Origin: Sipunculus nudus
Taxonomy: Eukaryota; Annelida; Sipuncula; Golfingiida; Sipunculidae
Reading direction: 5' to 3'
NCBI GenBank assembly: GCA_026874595.1
Contig: CM049314.1
Location: 51,323,812-51,387,811 of the forward strand
Length of the DNA: 64,000 nucleotides
In this document: piece after piece, positions 22,320 through 33,227 of the stretch
Layout: each line of letters opens with the position of its first letter
Position numbering within the stretch: the first letter of the stretch is position 1
Notes under the pieces: generated by a model
Databases searched by the model: none
Told to the model about the DNA's origin: nothing
Seen by the model: only the letters and a program-made list of their open reading frames with translations
Position numbers and translations under genes: made by a program

Positions 22320-23038
22320 TACAGTCTAAAAGAAAGCTTGCAGCAACATGCACACTCACAGTAAGTCTAAAAACAAAATCTGCAGCAACATGCAAACTCA
22401 CAGTAAGTCTAAAAACAAAGTCTGCAGCAACATGTAAACAAACAACAAGTCTGAAAACAAAGCTTGCAGCAACTTGCACACTCACAACAAGTCTAAAAAC
22501 AAAGCCTGCAACAACATGCACACTCACAACAATTCTAAAAAAACATAGCCTGCAACAACATGCACACTCACAAAAAATCTAAAAACATAGTCTGCAGCAA
22601 CATGTACACAAACAACAAGTCTGAAAACAAAGCTTGCAGCAACATGCACACTCATAACAAGTCTAAAAACAAACCCTGCAACAACATGCACACTCACAAC
22701 AAGTCTAAAAACATAGCCTGCAACAACATGCACACTCACAACAAATCTAAAAACAAAGCCTGCAACAACATGCACACTCACAACAAGTCTAAAAACATAG
22801 CCTGCAACAACGTGCACACTCACAACAAATCTAAAAACAAAGCCTGCAACAACATGCACACTCACAACAAGTCTAAATACAAAGCTTGCAACAACATGCA
22901 CACTCACAACTAATCTAAAAACAAAGCCTGCAACAACATGCACACTCACAACAAGTCTAAATACAAAGCTTGCAACAACATGCACACTCACAACAAGTCT
23001 AAATACAAAGCTTGCAACAACATGCACACTCACAACTA
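22320..23038 (+). repeat. 42-bp minisatellite, about 17 units
   Basis: Unit built from CACTCACAACAAGTCTAAAA and ACAAAGCCTGCAACAACATG. Because the period is 14 codons and the unit lacks stops in some frames, open frames appear on both strands (22560-22913 plus, 22282-23066 minus). These are not genes. Units vary at AAGCTT/AAGCCT and ACAT/ACAA positions. Confidence 0.92.
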
Positions 23039-23525
23039 GACCCTGCTTTGTCCATGTAATAAACATGGAAACACTGTTTCTACCTTATGCCTAGCATATA
23101 GGGCTATGGGATATGTTATATGGTACACAAACACAGTTAATCAGAATCTGACACTACCTCCACTGCTTATTTCTATCCCCATCTGTTTAGAAAAAAGGTG
23201 CACCCATCAGCCCAAACATTTTGAACTGTCCAGGGGTAAAACCACATGAATATATACAAAAAAGCACTGCACAGTGCAATTGCACTGGTTAGGTGCTATT
23301 CACATGGATACACTACATTCTGCTACATTAATAATTGTTTGACAATATGATAAATAGTTTGAGACAGGGACAGTCTGGCTCATTGTTCTGTTGGGCATTA
23401 TCAAATTAATTGGTACTTTGGATTCATGTTAAACCTGACAGAGATGGGGGGTATTCTACTGAGAACTTGACTATAAATTGATGACCCCTCAGCTTCCTGT
23501 ACCAGTGTACCTCAATGTCAGATTA
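23039..23525. other. unique intron sequence
   Basis: Nothing recognised beyond AT-rich intron DNA. Confidence 0.5.
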
Positions 23526-23683
23526 ACGTGACCTGTACAGACCAGGACAAGGTAAAGCTGACCTGTACAGACCAGGAATAGGTAAAACTGACCTATAAAG
23601 CCCAGGACAAGGTTAAGCTTGCCTGTACAGACCAGGACAAGGTAAAGCTGACCTGTACAGACCAGGACAAGGTCCAGTTGCAG
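23526..23683 (+). repeat. 30-bp minisatellite, about 5 units
   Basis: Unit of the form GACCTGTACAGACCAGGACA followed by AGGTAAAGCT. It lies 140 bp upstream of the first alternative arrestin exon. Each unit has AGGTAAA, a donor-like string. Confidence 0.85.
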
Positions 23684-23820
23684 GTTTATCTTTGATAAAT
23701 TTGCTCTGAGATGTTTATCATGGCTTGTATTTACTTACAGTTTATTTTAAGGAGTTTTTTTTTAAGATTAATGTTGAGTCTTTTGCATGTCCTTCTACTG
23801 ATCATATTGATTGTGCACAG

Positions 23821-23893
23821 TGTCACAGGTGGCTGACATTTTGCTGTTTGCCAAGGGCAACTACAAGTGCACTGTGGCTGAACGTGAGCTGGA
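23821..23893 (+). CDS. ARRB: arrestin alternative exon, variant 1 (C-loop segment)
   Basis: A 73-nt exon between TGTGCACAG and GTAAGT. It starts with the last two bases of a valine codon and ends with two bases (GA) of the next glutamate codon. It encodes VSQVADILLFAKGNYK followed by a TVAERELE run. It aligns without gaps to the exon at 39070-39142: 16 of 25 residues are identical, and many codon differences are silent, so both look protein-constrained. It differs most in the loop, with ILLFAKGNYK in place of ICLFSTAQYK. In arrestins this segment carries the C-loop, which touches the receptor core and membrane side. No stops, and both splice sites are good. A 117-aa ORF antisense to it is chance. 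Confidence 0.88.
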
Positions 23894-25610
23894 GTAAGTG
23901 CTGCCCCTTAAGGTGGTATTTGGAACTAACAAGAGCCTTTGCTTTCAGTGTTTTCCTGCCCTTTTGTAGGGCACTGCAGTAGACATCTCTGAAGTTAACA
24001 GCCTGTCCCTCGCAGCCCCACACTGTCACTTGAGCAACTGCAACTGAATAAGTAATTTTTTGTAACCAATCAGGAATATCATAATACTGCCCACCAGATA
24101 TATTTTGAATTCTCCAGGTTATGACTTTTTGGTCTGTGTACAGTGTTGATGTTGCCAGGTACAGCTGAGGCTGCATGTCAGGACACTGTCAAGCTTTGGA
24201 TCACTATGTTTATATCAATATCTGTTGCACCAAAGTTTCTCCCACTTCATGCAGCTTTATTCATGTGACCCTAAACCAGACCAGTGCATGGTTGTTTTTG
24301 GGAAAAGGGGAAATCTGAAATGTGTTGATGAAAGATAAGATCCTATATGTGTCATTGTTCAAGGACTGAGTGAAAATCTCTGCCCCAGTTGCCATTTGCC
24401 TCTATTGTATAGACATTCACGGTAGTGACTCATACATTTATAAATTAATTGGCTGTATGCCTTCTGTATCATGTAAGGACAACAGTATATAAAAGCAGTC
24501 TTGTGACAATAAATGGTCACAGAATGTCTTCCTACATCCAAATTTCAAACATATCTCAATGTCTTGTGACTCTAGAAGGTCATAGAATAATGTCCTCTCA
24601 TTGGCTTTAATTGAGCTTTGTAATCACAGAAATCTTAAACAGTGTGTTAAGAGAAAGCAAATTTGTTGTTGATTGATGACGTGTTTGGGAGATGTTTACC
24701 TCTGTACATACTTGCCTCTGTTAGCCGTGCTGGGTTTAATACTTGCCTCTGTTAGCCATGCTGGGTTTATATTGTTGCATGTAAACATGTAGCCAGGCTT
24801 CAACCTGGTCACGATGATCCTGGAAACTTTGGTGCTTCCTTTTTGAATGCAGCTGATTGTGTACTAAAATATCAAATACAGAGCTTGTTACCATGGCAAC
24901 CGGTAAACATCATCTTATTAATGATTGATACTCATAACACAGTCTGCAAAAGCCAAAAAATGGATCATTTATAAGCATAATTTCATTTAGATCCATTAAT
25001 AATTGTTTGAGAGTTTGTAGCTTGGTATAGCTTTTTATCTGATACAAAGCACTGACTTCAAGGCTGTTTTACAATAGAATCAACCATGAAAAATGGCTGA
25101 AGTTTCCAGAAAATATAAAAGTGAAGAACACAAAACTTTTTTTGTCAGAACAACTGTTCAGTGGAATCAGGTCAAAAACTTATTTCAATCAACAATGTGT
25201 ATAAAATATAATGGAATACATTTAGAGCATTATAATGTGTGTTGATATTTTTTTATCATGTGGACTTTGTTAAATAAGCATAGACTTGGTGTTTTCCTGC
25301 CTGTTTTGCTGTTGCTGGTGCTCAGTTCATACCCCAGATCCATTTCTACTCTAAACAGAGCCCAAACAGCTTGTTGCCATGGTAATTTCTCAATAATGAT
25401 AAAGTAAGTACACAAACAGGGACATATTTTTCAGACCAACTGATTTGATGTTTCACAGAGTCTCAGATATGATGTGGGGACACAGCAAACCTCCATTCAG
25501 TCTATGGTTAACTTTTTTCCCTTGTGTCCTATGACAGGGAGAAGATGTTTATCTGCTCCACTGTCTATAAATCTACTTATCTGTATCCATGTCTGTACTC
25601 CATCCATCTT
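23894..25610. other. unique intron sequence
   Basis: About 1.7 kb of intron. A 31-bp duplication, ACTTGCCTCTGTTAGCC followed by TGCTGGGTTTA, lies at about 24710-24770. No exon or element otherwise recognised. Confidence 0.5.
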
Positions 25611-27512
25611 ACATTGGGAGCCATTCCATCTATCATACATTGTGGGCAGTCCATGGAAATCATTCCATCTATCATACCTTGTGGGCAGTCCATGGAAATC
25701 ATACCATCCATCATACCTTGTGGGCAGTCCATGGAAATCATTCCATCCATCATACCTTGTGGGTAGTCCATGGAAATCATTCCATCCATCATACCTTGTG
25801 GGCAGTCCATGGAAATCATTCCATCCATCATATCTTGTCGGCTGTCCATGGAAATCATTCCATCCATCATACCTTGTGGGCAGTCCATGGAAATCATTCC
25901 ATCCTTCATACCTTGTGGGCTGTCCATGGAAATCATTCCATCCATCATATCTTGTGGGCAGGTCATGGAAATCATTCCATCCTTCATATACTAAGGGCAG
26001 TCCATGGAAATCATTCATCATACCTTGTGGGATGTCCATGGAAATCATTCCATCCATCATACATTGTGGGCAGTCCATGGAAATCATTCCATCCTTCATA
26101 ACTTGTGGGCTGTCCATGGAAATCATTCCATCCATCATATCTTAAGGGCAGTCCATGGAAATCATTCCATCCATCATACCTTGTGGGCTGTCAATGGAAA
26201 TTATTCCATCTATCATATCTTAAGGACAGTCCAGGGAAATCATTCCATCCATCATATCTTAAGGGCAGTCCATGGAAATCATTACATCCATCATTTCTTG
26301 TGGGCAGTCCATGGAAATCATTCCATCCATCATACCTTGTGGGCTGTCCATGGAAATCATTCCATCCATCATATCTTAAGGGCAGTCCATGGAAATCATT
26401 CCATCCATCATATCTTAAGGGCAGTCTATGGAAATCATTCCATCCGTCATACCTTGTGGGCTGTCCATGGAAATCATTCCTTCCATCATATCTTAAGGGC
26501 AGTCCATGTAAATCATTCCATCCATCATACCTTGTGGGCTGTCCATGGAAATCATTCCATCCATCATATCTTGTAGGCAGTTCATGAAAATCATTCATCC
26601 ATCATATCTTGTGGGCAGTTCATGGAAAACATTCCATCCATCATATCTTGTGGGCAGTTCATGAAAATCATTCATCCATCATACCTTGTGGGCAGTTCAT
26701 GGAAAACATCCCATCCATCTTACCTTGTGGGAAGTCCATGGAAATCATTCCATCCATCATACCATGTGGGCAGTCCATGGAAATCATTCTATCCATCATA
26801 TCTTAAGGGCAGTCCATGGAAATCATTCCATCCATCATATCTTAAGGGCAGTTCATGGAAATCATACCATCCATCATACCTGGTGGGCAGTACATGGAAA
26901 ACATCCCATCCATCATACCTTGTGGGAAGTCCATGGAAAGCATCCCATCCATCATATCTTAAGGGCAGTCCATGGAAATCATTCCATCCATCATACCTTG
27001 TGGGCAGTCCATGGAAATCATTCCATCCATCATATCTTGTGGGCAGTCCATGGAAATCATTCCATCCATCATATCTTAAGGGCAGTCCATGGAAATCATT
27101 CCATCCATTTTATCTTGTGGGCAGTTCATGGAAATTATTCCATCCATTTTATCTTGTGGGCAGTTCATGGAAATTATTCCGTCCATCATATCTCAAGGGC
27201 AGTCCATGGAAATCATTCCATCCATCATACCTTGTGGGCAGTCCATGGAAATCATTCCATCCATCACACCTTGTTGGCAGTCCATGGAAATCATTCCTTC
27301 CATCATATCTTAAGGGTTAGTCCATGGAAATCATTTCATCCATCATACCTTGTTGGCAGTCCATGGAAATCATTCCATCCATCATACCTTGTGGGCAGTC
27401 CATGGAAATCATTCCATCCATCACACCTTGTTGGCAGTCCATGGAAATCATTCCTTCCATCATATCTTAAAGGTTAGTCCATGGAAATCATTTCATCCAT
27501 CATAGTCCAAGG
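25611..27512 (+). repeat. 39-bp minisatellite, about 48 units
   Basis: Unit is TTCCATCCATCATACCTTG followed by TGGGCAGTCCATGGAAATCA. Each unit holds the palindrome TCCATGGA and a small inverted repeat TGGAA..TTCCA. The 13-codon period keeps several frames open on both strands (for example 26686-27477 plus, 25497-26138 minus), giving false ORFs up to 263 aa. Variant units (CTTAAGGG instead of CTTGTGGG) recur in blocks, and a GGTTAGTCC variant appears twice near 27313 and 27470, which shows block duplication. Confidence 0.95.
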
Positions 27513-27765
27513 AAGCCCAATTATTGTGGGTAATCCATGAAAGCCATTCCATACACCATTGTGGGTTTATTACATTTAATTACTGAAGCTATTACATTCA
27601 TCATTCCCTTTCAATAGTCTGGGGAAGTCATTCCATCATAGTTACATTTTGGTAGTTAATGTTTTAGTAAGATTATCTTTAAAATTTGAAACATACGCCA
27701 TTTTACAGCTATTGGGGATAAAATCCTGTATTTGGTACTGAAATATCTAATACCTATATTGCATT

Positions 27766-28270
27766 GCATAAACATCATTACATGCTAGTCATAAAACATC
27801 ATTGCATACTAGTCATAAAATATCAGGACATGCTAGTCATAAAACATCATTGCATATTAATCATAAAACATCAATACATTTTAGTCATAAAACATCAGTG
27901 CATACTAGTCATAAAATATCATTGCATACTAGTTATAAAACATGGGTTCATGCTAGTCATAAAACACCAGTACATGTTAGTCATAAAACATCAGTGCATA
28001 CAAGTCATAAATCATCAGTGCATACTAGTCATAAAACATCATTGCATACTAGTCATAAAACATGGGTTCATGCTAGTCATAAAACACCAGTACATGTTAG
28101 TCATAAAACATCAGTGCATACAAGTCATAAATCATCAGTGCATACTAGTCATAAAACATCAGTACACATAAGTCATAAAACATCAGTACATATTAGTCAT
28201 AAAATATAATTACTTGTTAGTCATAAAATATTAGTATATACTTGTTATAAAACATCAGTACTTGTTAGTC
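27766..28270 (+). repeat. 24-bp minisatellite, about 21 units
   Basis: Unit CATACTAGTCATAAAACATC plus AGTG. A five-unit block of 120 bp is duplicated: the CATGGGTTCATGCTAGTC variant is at 27941 and again at 28061. 135-aa ORFs in two frames are repeat artefacts. There are no unique spacers, so it is not a CRISPR-like array. The spacer 27513-27765 is plain intron. Confidence 0.93.
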
Positions 28271-28803
28271 CCCTTCCAGAAGAGAGGACTGGTAATATGG
28301 TGTGCACCTGTCTGTGCTTTTGTCCATGTGTCCAACTTTGTGAATGCAATGTTAAATTTTGCTGGGTTTTATTTTGACCAGAATTGCAAATATTTATTCT
28401 TTTAATACTGAAGCTAAATACATTTTTGGAGTGTATATCAAATATTCATTTGCATCTAGATAAATATATCAGTTTGTAACTGTAGCCACATTATAAATCC
28501 TTGTGAGCAAGATGACAAAAACTTATTGACAGATTTTGCAAAGTTTTTGTGTGCATAGATACAACATAGAGGATGACATGTATATTTAAATAGGTGGTCC
28601 TTAACTGTGATGCTGCACTTGACCTTGAACGTGTCTTTCTTTAAAAGACACAACTATTGTCAATTTTGGCTCAGCATGACTGAAAGTTAATATCAACACT
28701 TAAACAGTTATGACAGGCACTGTTCCACATATGTAAGTTTGACCACTGCTATTTATGCCCCTCCCCTACCCCCCCCCCCCCTTCCTTTCCTGGAGAGACG
28801 TTG
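28271..28803. other. unique intron sequence with a C-rich run
   Basis: Ordinary intron DNA. A C-rich run (about 28762-28780) lies just before the next element. No gene. Confidence 0.5.
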
Positions 28804-31800
28804 TTTTTAGCTCAGCTGACTGAAAGTCATCTTAGCTATACTCTTTGTTTGTTGTCTGTCTGTCTGTTTGTCCGTTAACCAGGTACAAATCTTAACCACT
28901 GGACCTAGATTCTTCTAACTTGACATCTAGGGAGGTCAATGAAAAATCTCCTAGGAAACCTGAAATTAAGTCTCTGTTACCCATATCCTGGGAGCTGTGA
29001 GGCTCAAAAGTACCCCCCCCCCCCAGAATAATTAAAAATTTGATACAAAAGCTCAAGTATCTGAACAACTAATGCATTAATCACCATGATTCTTTGCATT
29101 GATATTGATCATGGAGTGTTTCATCAGCTTCTGCAGACTGTCGGCGCCACCTATATTTTTTCCACCTATATTTTTTTTTTACTATTTTTTTATCTCTATT
29201 TTTGAAACCTTAAAAAATGCGGTCATCTGTTGACAGGGCACAAATCGTAACAACTGGATCTAGAATCTTCTTTCTTGACTCGCTGGGAGGCCCATTAAAA
29301 GTCTCCTAGGAAACCAAAAATTAGGTCTTTGTCATCCATTTCGTTCGAGCTATGAGGCTTAAAAAATACCCCCAGTATAACTTAAAATTTGATACAAAAG
29401 CTCTAGTATCTTAACAACTAGTGCATTGATCGCCATGATTTTTTGCATGTAAATTAACATGCTTCATCAGTATATGTTTCATCAGTTCCTGCAGACTGGT
29501 GGTGCCACCCGGCCTCTTTCAAATTTTTATGCATTTTTGGCTCTTTTAACTATAAGTCATCTGAGCTATAGTAGTTCCTTTGTCCGTCGTCCGTACGGCC
29601 GTTAACAGGGCACGATTTGAAACTGTTGGACCTACAAATCCAAAATTTTGCATAAAGTTAGATGTCCCTAAAATCTCCTTCCTTACTGAAAATTGGGTCA
29701 CTAGGGCTTTGTACCTTTGAGATATTAAGGAAAAACCTCCGTTTTCCATAAAAAAAGCCATTGTTACACTTCAAGGCTGTGTAATATCAAAACCAATGAT
29801 CTGTTTTTGATCATATTTAGTTTACATATTCTTCCATTCATTTTCTATAAATATCCCAAAAATTAGGTCCGTATTGCATATTGTGTTGAAGTTATGGGCC
29901 CAAATATAATGCAATTTTTTAAAAATCAGGAAATATATTTACTCATTTAAGATGAGAATTGCTGAAGCTGGAAACTTTTTTTTCAGGGATATAACTTTAT
30001 TTAATTAAGATTTAATTATTTACCCAAAATTAGATCTGAATTTTGCCAATTTTTAAGTTTTAAGGATAAATAAAAAATCAATACCTTAAATTTTGTCAAA
30101 CTTTGGCAATGCCACATTTTTTCCCTGTTAGCACTGTTGATTTTAATTTTCACAGCATATATACATAAGGATTTAATCATTTAAATATGAAATTTCAAAG
30201 GAATTGATTGAATAGAGTAGCTTTTATTCAAGTTTTTTAAACACCCTGTCAAGTGTTGTTTACATCTAGCCAACCTAGGAGTACAGCCTTCACTTGTGTT
30301 ATGTAACCCCCTCCAGGCAGCTTGCCTTGGCTCAGCTTGGCCACTTCTAGCAGGCCATCCCTCTGCCCTGCACTGCCCCCCACCTCCCCCAGAAGGTGCA
30401 TTAACTAGATGAATGTTATGATTTTCTGTATAAGATTCATTCTTATTCTAGGCTTTGCTACATTTTAGTTTTTGTATTGTTTCACCAGGGTTACAATGAT
30501 TAAGGTGCACATTTAATTGTGTCCACAAAGTGGTGTATTGCTATGAAAGTGTGGATGTTCATCAGATAAGTAATTCCTTACTTCAGAAGAATAAAAACTT
30601 CACCAGGTGTGAAATTGACTATTAATTCCAGTAATAAATTATAGCTGAGATAGTAATTAGAACAATGATATTGTTTGTCCCTCATTCAACCAACAGTGTG
30701 TATACTTTATTGTATCCCGAGACAGAGTCGGGATACTATGGTTTCACGACGGTCCCGCCGCCGCCACAGAAAAACCTTGTAAGCGGGATAACTCAAAAAA
30801 TATTTCACTGATCTTTTTCAAACTTTACATTTGTATAGATATAGGTAAGGGGACGAAGCCTATTTAAAATGGGGTCATGACCTATGCTAGGAGAGTGACC
30901 TTGACCCTGAATAGGTCCCTTTTTGCTGAAAATAACACAAATTCTTAAATATCTCAAGTAAGCTTGCATGGACTGGTCCAAAAATCAAGGTGACCAAAGA
31001 TCTTGGATAGCCTTGTGATAAACCGGAAAATGGTGGCGCCACCTATTATCCTTTTCTTGTTTTTACGCCTTTTAATACCCCCATAATTGCTACTTCACAG
31101 TACTGCATTATAAGTCAAAAACTAATGGACAGATTTCTTTCATATTATGCACATGTAGAGAGATGGGTTATGGGATGAGGTCTATTAACATTTGAGTCAT
31201 GACCTTTACCATGAGAGTGGCCTTGACTTTAATGTGTCCATATTTGGTGAAAATCACACACCTCTTATGATATCTCTAGTGTTGATAGCCATATGGATTA
31301 TAAACGTGACTTATGTATGTTCCATTGAAAAAGCAAGACTCCAATTGATTTTGGGGTCATGAGGTCAAGGGTCAAGGTCATTGGATGCATCTTAAAAGAT
31401 ACTGTGGATGCATTTTCAGCTAAACATTTCAGCTCAGACCTTTCATCTTGCACATATAGTTCATCTGCCAATAGAGGAAGACCCCTATCAATTTTGAGGT
31501 CACAAGGTCAAAGGTGAAGGTCACAGGAGCCACCTGTCCAAAAATTAGTTTCTGGATGATAATTCCCGCTTTTATTGATGTATGGATTTCAAACTTGACT
31601 TGTATATGATCCGTTGGAAAAGCAAGACCTGAATTGATTTTGAGGTCAAAGATCAAGGTCACAGGACACATCTTTAAAAAGATTGTGGATGCATTTTCAG
31701 CCAAACAATTTATTTCAGATTTTTCATCTTGCACATATAGTTCACCTGCCAATAGAGGAAGAACCCTATCAATTTTGAGGTCACAAGATCAAAGGTGAAG

Positions 31801-32910
31801 GTCACAGGAGCCATCTGTCCAAAAATTAGTTTCTGGATGATAATTCCTGCTTTTATTGATGTATAGGTTTTAAACTTGACTTGTATATGATCCGTTGGAA
31901 AAGCAAGACCTGAATTGATTTTGAGGTCATGAGGTCAAAGGTCAAGGTCACAGGACACATCTTTAAAAAGATTGAGGATGCATTTTCAGCCAAACATTTC
32001 ATCTCAGACATTTCATCTTGCACATACAGTTTCCCTGCCAATAGAGGAAGACACCTGTCAATTTCTTGGATAGCCTTGTGATGTGCCAAAAGGTCAAGGT
32101 CACAGGACCAACATCTTCAAAAAGATTGTGGATTGATAGATTGAAGAAACAATAATTGCTTGCCAAGTGTCAGTATATGCTGCTAAAAATGGGGGCCTAT
32201 TCTTAAAGGGGGGGGGGGGCATACTATGTCTGGGGAAATTTCTAGTTTGAAAATATGTTTATATTTTATCAAATTTACGTAATCTTTTATTTTGATGAAT
32301 AAAATTAAGCATAAACTGAAAACTCCAATGTGCAAAACTTTTTAATAGTGATTCAAGGAATGTTGTGGCATTATTTTCTTTTAAATTCAGTTTAAACGTT
32401 TGTGATTTAAAGATTATAAAATATATGTTAATGCATAATATGACCCGATATGTGCTACACTCTGGATAAATAATAATGTAAAATTCTGATATTAATAATT
32501 ACTTATATTTTCAGATTTTTATTATAAAAAAATTATAAAACTTGTAAATAAAAAATTGAATCTGATAAAAAGGATATGCTTAAAAAAATAGGCATTTATA
32601 TAAACTTAAATGCATCATTCCCTTAAAGTGAAATAAAGGTATTAGTACCTTCTGTCCATTTGCCTGTCCATCTGTTATTTTTTCATATGCATCACAGTAT
32701 CTCAAACTTTTACTGTTTTACTACATGACAGTCTTGTCAGAATATTAGTTTTGTAGTCATATATTTAGAACTTCACTATAACCAAGTAGAAGGGCCTCTT
32801 TCCTCTTAGCTTCTCATATGCTAATATATATATATAACATTACAATAGAATATTTTGCATTTGCAAAAAATTCCATCTTCAGCTGAGCTCCTTGACCCAT
32901 GGGTCCCTTG
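28804..32910 (+). mobile_element. family B HINE-like element carrying a 1.54-kb insertion
   Basis: The 5' end TTTTTAGCTCAGCTGACTG starts at 28804. The 3' end has AGCTGAGC, the palindrome GACCCATGGGTC (32894-32905) and CCTTG ending at 32910. It aligns along its length with 9371-11729, except for the family D insertion at 30710-32246. Extra internal family B 5' ends lie near 29160-29540. It has C-runs near 29010 and 30370. Confidence 0.7.
30710..32246 (+). mobile_element. family D HINE-like element inserted in the family B copy
   Basis: It begins TTGTATCCCGA with a perfect terminal hairpin (GTATCCCGA 30712-30720 and TCGGGATAC further on, 7-nt loop) and ends in CTAG at 32243-32246. The uninterrupted family B copy at 11032/11033 shows the empty site: insertion between A and T with no target-site duplication. 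The body contains repeated clusters of AGGTCA half-sites (for example 31932-31950) and a G12 run near the 3' end. Non-coding. Confidence 0.72.
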
Positions 32911-33227
32911 TTATCTATATTTTGGAAACCTTCAAAGATGTGGTCATCTGTTCACAGGGCACAAATCATAACAATTTGAGTTGGAATCTTCTTTCTTGAC
33001 ATCCAAGGAGGTCCATAAAAAACTCCATTGAAACCTGAAATTATGTTTCTGTTACCCATATCCTCCGAGCTATGGGGCTTAGAAGGACCTCCCAGAATAA
33101 CTTAAAATTTGATACAAAAGCTCCAGTATCTGATTAACTAATGCATTGATCACCCTGATTCTGTGCATGCATATCTATCATGGAGTGTTTCTTCAGTTCC
33201 TGCAGATTGGTGGCACCACCTGCACGT
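32911..33227 (+). mobile_element. family B fragment
   Basis: Resembles 11730-12000 and 28900-29160: GTCATCTGTTCACAGGGCAC, then AGGAGGTCCAT and GGCACCACC at its end. It stops where a family A 5' end begins. Confidence 0.5.

Noticed and set aside
23823-24176. 117-aa antisense ORF over the first alternative arrestin exon
   Set aside because: No recognisable domain, and it overlaps a well-supported sense exon. Openness is chance.
25497-27477. ORFs of 130-263 aa on both strands within the 39-bp repeat
   Set aside because: They follow from a 13-codon period without stops. All three forward frames and the reverse strand are open in turn, and there is no start, domain or splice context.
27766-28270. 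CRISPR-like regular repeat array
   Set aside because: Units are contiguous with no unique spacers, and the genome is eukaryotic. It is a minisatellite.
9371-32910. Segmental duplication of intron DNA
   Set aside because: The similarity between 9371-11729 and 28804-32910 stops exactly at the hairpin termini, so these are two copies of one mobile element.
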